Origin: Cryptomeria japonica
Taxonomy: Eukaryota; Streptophyta; Pinopsida; Cupressales; Cupressaceae
Length of the DNA: 64,000 nt
Assembly: GCF_030272615.1 (NCBI RefSeq)
Contig: NC_081414.1
Span: 915,193,648-915,257,647, forward strand
Reading direction: 5' to 3'
The notes below the pieces were generated by a model. That model was not told the origin of the DNA and ran no database searches. It saw nothing but the letters and a program-made list of their open reading frames with translations. The position numbers and the translations under genes were made by a program. Shown in pieces: positions 59,397 through 64,000 of this stretch. Numbering within the stretch: position 1 is the stretch's first letter; each line of letters opens with the position of its first letter.

Positions 59397-61010
59397 GAAC
59401 TAGGTATTGACTGAGATGTGTGAGACTAGATGAAAATGGAAAAAGTATGGAAGACCAAGAGTTGGATGGAATGTAAATGAATCTGAGGTGTACTTGCAAT
59501 GTCCAAAGTGTAAGACCAAGTATGTATGTAGTAGAGTAGGTGTGACTTCCAAAGAGAGGATAGTCTCTCTTGATGAGGTAAGTTGACCTTGACTCTAAGT
59601 AAGACCAAATGAGACCCAAAGGTGATAGACCTTGATGAGGGACCACTTAGCAAAATATTGTTGTATGTAGTGTGTTGACAAAGTATGATGAGGACAAGCA
59701 AGTGACCTTTTGACTTAGGTTTAGACAAATGTGAATGTAATGTAAGGTGTAAAGCAATGATGGACTTTGTGAGACCCAAAGACAAGTTGAATGCTAGATG
59801 AAAACCTGGAGAAACAACCTAGGAAGCTCAAGAATTCTGAAATTGATTGCTCTTGTTTGCTGGACTATAAAACTTTTCCAATTTGTGAAGTTGTTGGTTG
59901 TGACCAAATCTGAATGTTTGACTATTTTTCGTGACAAGAGGACATAATGTTGATGAGGACTCAATGTTTGCAAGTGTTTAGACTCAAAATGACTCCAAGA
60001 AAAGTGTGTTGTTTGATGTAAAAATGTTTTGCATACACTTTAAGACACAAAAGACACAATGTTTTTTTGTTTGGTCTTGAATGTTTTGAATGTTTAAAAT
60101 AAGTCAAGCACAATTCTTATGGCTGGCCAAGACAATAGTTGTTGATCCCACATGAGGTTTGACCCCTGAGGCTACGCTATTCAGAGCAGATACTTAGATG
60201 CTTGACCTCACTGGCTCCACCCTTGGCACTCACTTCTTGGGTCAGCCAAGCATCAATCCCCATGAAAACTCCCCGTGGCAAACTTTGTATCTCTACTAAG
60301 AACCGTATGTGTGTGGGCCGCTACCAAAGGTCCGACCTCCTACCTCAACAACTAGAAGGATTTTGGCTTCTAAAACAAAAAGGTGCTAGTAAGGGCATCC
60401 GCTCGTGTGGCCATACATGTGGCACTTTCATTTTTGTAAATACAGAAGGCTCCTAGCCGGTAGGGGTTACGCCCTACAATTGATCAAATAAATTTGATCA
60501 AAATGGGTTTATGGGGAGACATAGTGTTGGTATGAACTAATCAACACACGTTATCCATAGTTTTCACCATGAATACGGTTGTTTATAGTGGTTCGAAAGA
60601 GGTGGGTTTTCCTCGCTACCACTTGGGTCATTCTCTTCTCACTAGTAGTCCTAATGACCACATGGGAAGACAAGCCCTCTAAATATTAAACAAAAAGAGC
60701 CTATTGCTCAAGACACAAAAGACAATGATTCAATTTTAGTGCACCAATTGAAGTGTTTTGCTAGTCTATGAAAATAAGGCACATAATAAAAATCCAAAAA
60801 CCCTTGCCAAGGACCTGCAACAAAGATTTATTAGTAGTTTGGATTGTTTGAAATAATCACCCCTTCCTGCAAGCACACAAATTAGGTAAATTTTAGATCC
60901 AAAAGACTTTGTGAAATAGGGGCCTTCAACAATGCATTTTGTTGACCAATTCAAATATCTTATTCATCATAAAAAAAGACCACCTGTGAAATTTAAAGAG
61001 ATTTTCATAA
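59397..61010 (-). other. Leader of K, unique part
   Basis: No coding found. The stretch nearest gag (59397-59560) is also present, diverged, at 63401-63520, which identifies the latter as the L leader. A richer GC stretch at 60180-60480 stands out from the AT-rich surroundings but I cannot assign it. Confidence 0.55.
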
Positions 61011-61880
61011 ATGTAAGAAAATCCAAAAAAATTGCTAATTTGCTCCAAAAATTAATTTTTTATGAAAAATCATAAAAAATTCATATAAAATGCAAAATCT
61101 ATCCCAAAAATCTGCAATTTTTACTAGAGAGTTGTGATGGTCTTCCAAACCTGCATAAAAAAATTTCTACAACAAATCCAAGCAGTTTGTGAGATATGAG
61201 TAAAATAATGCAAAACCCTAATTTTCAAAGATCTGATTTTTGAGGAATGATTTTGTATCAAATTTAAAATCACAAAGAATAGATCCTATGTATAATTCTG
61301 AGATATTTCCAAAAATGTAAGAAAAGCCATAAAATATGCTAATTTGCTCTCAAAATTAATTTTTTATGAAAAATCAAAAAAATTCATATAAATTTAAAAA
61401 GTGATCCAAAAAATTTGAAATTTTTATTGAATCTATCTGATACTTTTCCTGACCTATACAAAAAATGTGATGGCAAAATTCAAAGCTGTTTGTGAGATCT
61501 GATCAAAATAAGGAAAAACCCTAATTTTTAAAGATCCAATTTTTAGGGAAATATTTTGCATCAAAATTAAAATCACAAAGAATAGATCATGTGTATAATT
61601 ATGAGAGATTTCCAAAAATGTAAGAAAATCTAAAAAATTCTCTCATTTACTCTCAAAATTAATTTTTTATGAAAAACCATAAAAAATTCATAGAAAATGA
61701 AAATGTGCTCCAAAAATTTTGAATTTTGGATTGAGAGCTCCTAATACTTTCTTCAACCTACAAAAACAATTTGGTGCAAAATTTCCAAGCCATTTGGGAG
61801 ATATGATCAAATCTCTCCAAGATCTTGATTTTGTGTCCAAAACCCTAGCTGCACAAGATTATTCTCCAAATTGTTTTACA
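61011..61880 (-). repeat. ~303-bp tandem repeat in K leader, three copies
   Basis: The landmark ATGTAAGAAAA recurs at 61011, 61315 and 61618, each followed by AAAATTAATTTTTTATGAAA and then TTCATA. The first two units end with AAACCCTAA (61213-61221 and 61516-61524), a telo-box, and the third has AAACCCTAG near 61844. Tandem repeats in untranslated regions are a known feature of Tat/Ogre-type gypsy elements. Confidence 0.88.
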
Positions 61881-61939
61881 AAACAAAAATATAGGGTTAG
61901 AAAAATCTACAAAAAACACAAATCTAACAAAAATATATG

Positions 61940-61957
61940 TCCCACAGGGTGTGCCAA
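61940..61957 (-). other. Candidate primer binding site of K
   Basis: The minus strand reads TGGCACACCCTGTGGGAC, three bases after the LTR end. It starts with TGG as a tRNA 3' end complement should, but I cannot assign the tRNA. Confidence 0.6.
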
Positions 61958-61959
61958 GA

Positions 61960-62728
61960 TGTATATGGTGAAAATGGATACAACAATGTTGAAAGACTAA
62001 ATGAATTCAACCACAAAAACCCTAGCCCAACAACAACAAAGATCCACCATAACATATGAAGATTGCCTAAGACAATGCAAATCAAATGAAATCACAAAGA
62101 TTATACCATCACATGTCCAATAGGGTTTGGATCTCCATTCTTCCTATCTCCATTGATCTTGCTTGATATATTTGCTCTCAGATTTTATGTGTGCACAAGA
62201 GCTCAACAAAGAATAGAAATGTGGTTGCAAGTAGGATCACCTATGTTCAAAAGCTTAGTGTAGTCAAGTAGTCAACGGGGGCTTTGATAATGAAGGAAGA
62301 ATCTCCTTATATAGAAGACACTATATGAAATGGAGGGATAAGATTGAGAGGTGTAAAAGGAGGTCAGCTATGATTAGAGGTTAGGTAAAAGAAATAATAA
62401 AATAATGAAAGGGGTAGGTAGTGTATGAATTAAGAGATGAATGACATGTGTCATGGGTAAAAAAGGTTAATGAATTAATTAAATAAATAAAGATTTATTT
62501 AATTAATAGGAGTGAGATCAATTAAATAAATAAGATATTTATTTAATTTAGGAAAAGGATAATTTAAATAAATAAATGTATTTATTTAAATGAGAAATAA
62601 GGCTAGAAGAGGATAAATGAATTAATTAAATAAATAAAGATTTATTCAATTAATAGAAGAATTAAGCTTAGATAATTAAATAAATAAAATATTTATTTTA
62701 TTAGACTAGACAATTTTGGGTGTCTACA
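61960..62728 (-). repeat. 5' LTR of element K
   Basis: This 769-bp LTR aligns with 51380-52000 (same TG...CA ends, TATATAAGG at 62313-62305). The extra ~148 bp is a run of AT-rich palindromes of the form AATAAATA..TATTTATT at 62470-62700. Confidence 0.93.
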
Positions 62729-62733
62729 CTTTC

Positions 62734-62764
62734 CATTGCCTCTAGATCTTGTCAAAATCTCACA
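62734..62764 (+). repeat. 3' LTR of J, last part
   Basis: After the second CTTTC (62729-62733) the J LTR resumes (CATTGCCTCTAGATCTTG) and ends CTCACA. It matches the end of the 5' LTR at 47536-47566. Confidence 0.85.
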
Positions 62765-63395
62765 GGAAGAGTGTTTGGCCAAACCAAGAAAGGATCTATA
62801 CAAGTGAGCATAGAGTGTTATTTTTAGATGATAGATTTGTTGTCCCCTAACAGTTACAGGAGACTCAAAATTCCTTAACCGGGTAGGTCCTAACATGCCC
62901 GATTATATAAATCCATTCACCATGTGACTTATTAGCTTGGCTTCTAAATCCTTTCACAAGGTCACTCCTAACAAATTAAATATCCTAACAGGGCTGAGGT
63001 AAAACCCTTATCTGGGGGACTCCTAACTGGGCATATTTGAAAACTCCTAACCGAGCTAGACTTCTAACAGGTTGCATTCCGAAAGAGTGCAAAAATCTTG
63101 TGGTTACCAATTCCCACCATGGTTTTTCTCATTTGGGTTTCCATGTGAAAATCCTAGTGTTCATGTGTTGATTGGGTTCTTATGTGTTGAGTTGATATCT
63201 TTCTTTTACATGCATGTTGATGAAAAATTTGAAGAATAGTTTGATAAATCTGATCAATAGTATAATTTCAGTTATTACTGGTATTGTTTATGAGTTGTTT
63301 TGAAAGAAGTTTTTTGTAGTTGTTAAATTTTTTAAGTTTATTTTTATTACTGATTCAACCTCCCTCTCAGTAATAACCGGTTCCTCCAAATAACA
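62765..63395 (+). repeat. 3' LTR of G, last part
   Basis: It aligns with about 18671-19358 of the 5' LTR: GGAAGAGTGT.TGGCC.AACC, the AACCGGGT/AACAGGGT word cluster (62875-63075), the TTTTTCTCATTTGGGTTTCC module (63122-63141) and the end CCAAATAACA. The first five bases are the duplicated J target. CTAAA at 63396-63400 is the second G target copy. Confidence 0.92.
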
Positions 63396-63400
63396 CTAAA

Positions 63401-63520
63401 TTCTTGACCAAAATGAAAGGTAGTTTGAAAATGCAAAGACTATGGAAGATGAAGAGGTGCATGAAATGTAGATGAATCTAGGGTAAACTTGCAATGTCAA
63501 AGAGGGTAATACCAAAGTAT
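63401..63520 (-). other. Leader of gypsy element L
   Basis: It shares GACTATGGAAGA, AATGTAGATGAATCT and ACTTGCAATGTC.AA with the K leader just upstream of gag (59405-59530). With 17261-17959 it forms the L sequence into which G inserted. Confidence 0.7.
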
Positions 63521-64000
63521 GTAAGGAAAACATAGTGCGAAAACATCTTCCTAACGTCAATTCAACAGGGGAATAAAGCAGGTATGCCTTTTAAATTCTT
63601 TGCAACAAATTAAGATGACATAGAGAGATGATTCACATATCCAAACACATAGAGAAATGACACCAAGATTTATCTGGGAAAACCCTTACAGAAAAAACCC
63701 ACCACCCAATTGCAAGACTACTTTATTTATAGTAAACAGATTACAATAAAGATACAGTCTACAACAACAAGTATTCATTCTTAGATTCTCATAGTTCGGA
63801 ACTCTGCTAGAACATCATGCAAAACCCTCAAGACTACAGGCATGCAAGACTACAACAATGTAGCCTCTCTGCATCCCTCCGTAGTCACTCCGTTCTGCTC
63901 TGACCAACCACTATTTTAGCCTTTTTGGATCCACACTCTGGCTTTTCACTCACTCAGCTTCCTTACAATTACATTTCTAGCGACATATATCAGCCATCGA
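63521..64000 (-). repeat. Possible LTR of another copia element (partial)
   Basis: L similarity stops near 63520. Minus-strand GGGTTTTTTCTGTAAGGG then TTTTCCCAGATAAATC (near 63710-63680) looks like the conserved LTR module of copia elements. No end, primer site or coding is visible before the window edge, so this is tentative. Confidence 0.35.

Larger units (their letters stand above)
51380..62728 (-). mobile_element. Ty3/gypsy-type element K (minus) inside J
   Basis: K is 11,349 bp with LTRs at 51380-52000 and 61960-62728, starting TGTAGACACCCAAAATTG on the minus strand. It has exact CTTTC duplications at 51375-51379 and 62729-62733. The polypurine tract AAAGACGGGCAAAA and Gag/protease of Tat/Athila style place it in Ty3/gypsy. 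RT, RNase H and the integrase core are absent, so it needed help from a complete relative. It is the innermost insertion and the best preserved reading frame of the window. Confidence 0.93.
47075..62764 (+). mobile_element. Non-autonomous copia-like element J, gag-protease only
   Basis: J is about 4.3 kb once K is removed. It has ~492-bp LTRs, a perfect tRNA-Met primer site, a gag-protease frame and a purine tract. It is flanked by GAAAG (47070-47074) and GGAAG (62765-62769); the G 5' LTR shows GGAAG at the uninterrupted site. No integrase, RT or RNase H sequence is present. This layout resembles terminal-repeat elements carrying only gag (TR-GAG), with protease kept. Confidence 0.88.
17965..63395 (+). 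mobile_element. Copia element G, split by four nested insertions
   Basis: G runs 5' LTR (17965-19358), primer site (19361-19373), gag/PR (27436-28780), integrase (36309-37080), RT and RNase H (44054-46039), purine tract, then 3' LTR (46260-47074 and 62770-63395). The pieces are separated by F, H, I and J, each bounded by its own LTRs and a 5-bp target duplication. The order and frame of G resume across H (ATGKQT then RGNIFHL) and across I (the integrase tail). G itself is flanked by CTAAA at 17960-17964 and 63396-63400 and sits in gypsy element L. Confidence 0.93.

Noticed and set aside
60202-60456. 84-residue plus-strand frame in the K leader
   Set aside because: No recognisable domain and opposite to K transcription; kept only as a GC-richer stretch.

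Overview
This window is plant nuclear DNA made almost entirely of nested LTR retrotransposons. I found no host single-copy gene, rRNA, tRNA or CRISPR array. The evidence for a plant is tRNA-Met primer sites (TGGTATCARAGC) next to long TG...CA LTRs, Ty1/copia polyproteins with UBN2-type Gag and FVDD/YVDD reverse transcriptase, Ty3/gypsy elements of the Tat/Athila style, and a plant mobile domain fragment. The old, deeply nested, AT-rich copies suggest a large-genome seed plant, possibly a conifer; that is inference.

Left part (1-17260), mostly minus strand. Two copies of one copia family (A, cut by the window edge, and B) lie head to tail and share one LTR: A internal 1-3259, LTR 3260-4705, B internal 4706-9109, LTR 9110-10607. 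The array abuts the right end of a plus-strand LTR of another element (M, 10608-11503). M interrupts a long minus-strand reading frame of unknown function (11504-14364). That frame lies downstream of a coiled-coil/zinc-knuckle ORF (14912-16100), a primer site and an LTR (16151-17260), and together these form a non-autonomous element, D. D sits in the gag of a gypsy element, L (17261-17959).

Right part (17965-63395) is one copia element, G (plus), inserted 4 bp upstream of the L gag start with TSD CTAAA at 17960-17964 and 63396-63400. L resumes at 63401. G carries four later insertions: F (copia, minus, 19377-27380, TSD CCTTG, inside the G primer site); H (copia, plus, 28781-36308, same family as A/B, TSD AACTA/GACTA); I (copia, plus, 37081-44053, TSD GATGT); and J (gag-protease-only element, plus, 47075-62764, TSD GGAAG/GAAAG, inside the G 3' LTR). 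J contains K (gypsy, minus, 51380-62728, TSD CTTTC, inside the J 3' LTR). Removing the insertions rejoins the G reading frame Gag-PR-IN-RT-RNase H in order.

All coding regions are broken by stops or frameshifts. K is the best preserved: one uninterrupted frame of about 1,367 codons with stops but no frameshift, fusing Gag and protease directly to the integrase tail with RT, RNase H and the integrase core missing. K also carries a tandem array of hairpins with covarying arms, an opposite-strand plant mobile domain fragment, and a ~303-bp tandem repeat in its leader. The least understood items are D ORF2 and these parts of K.
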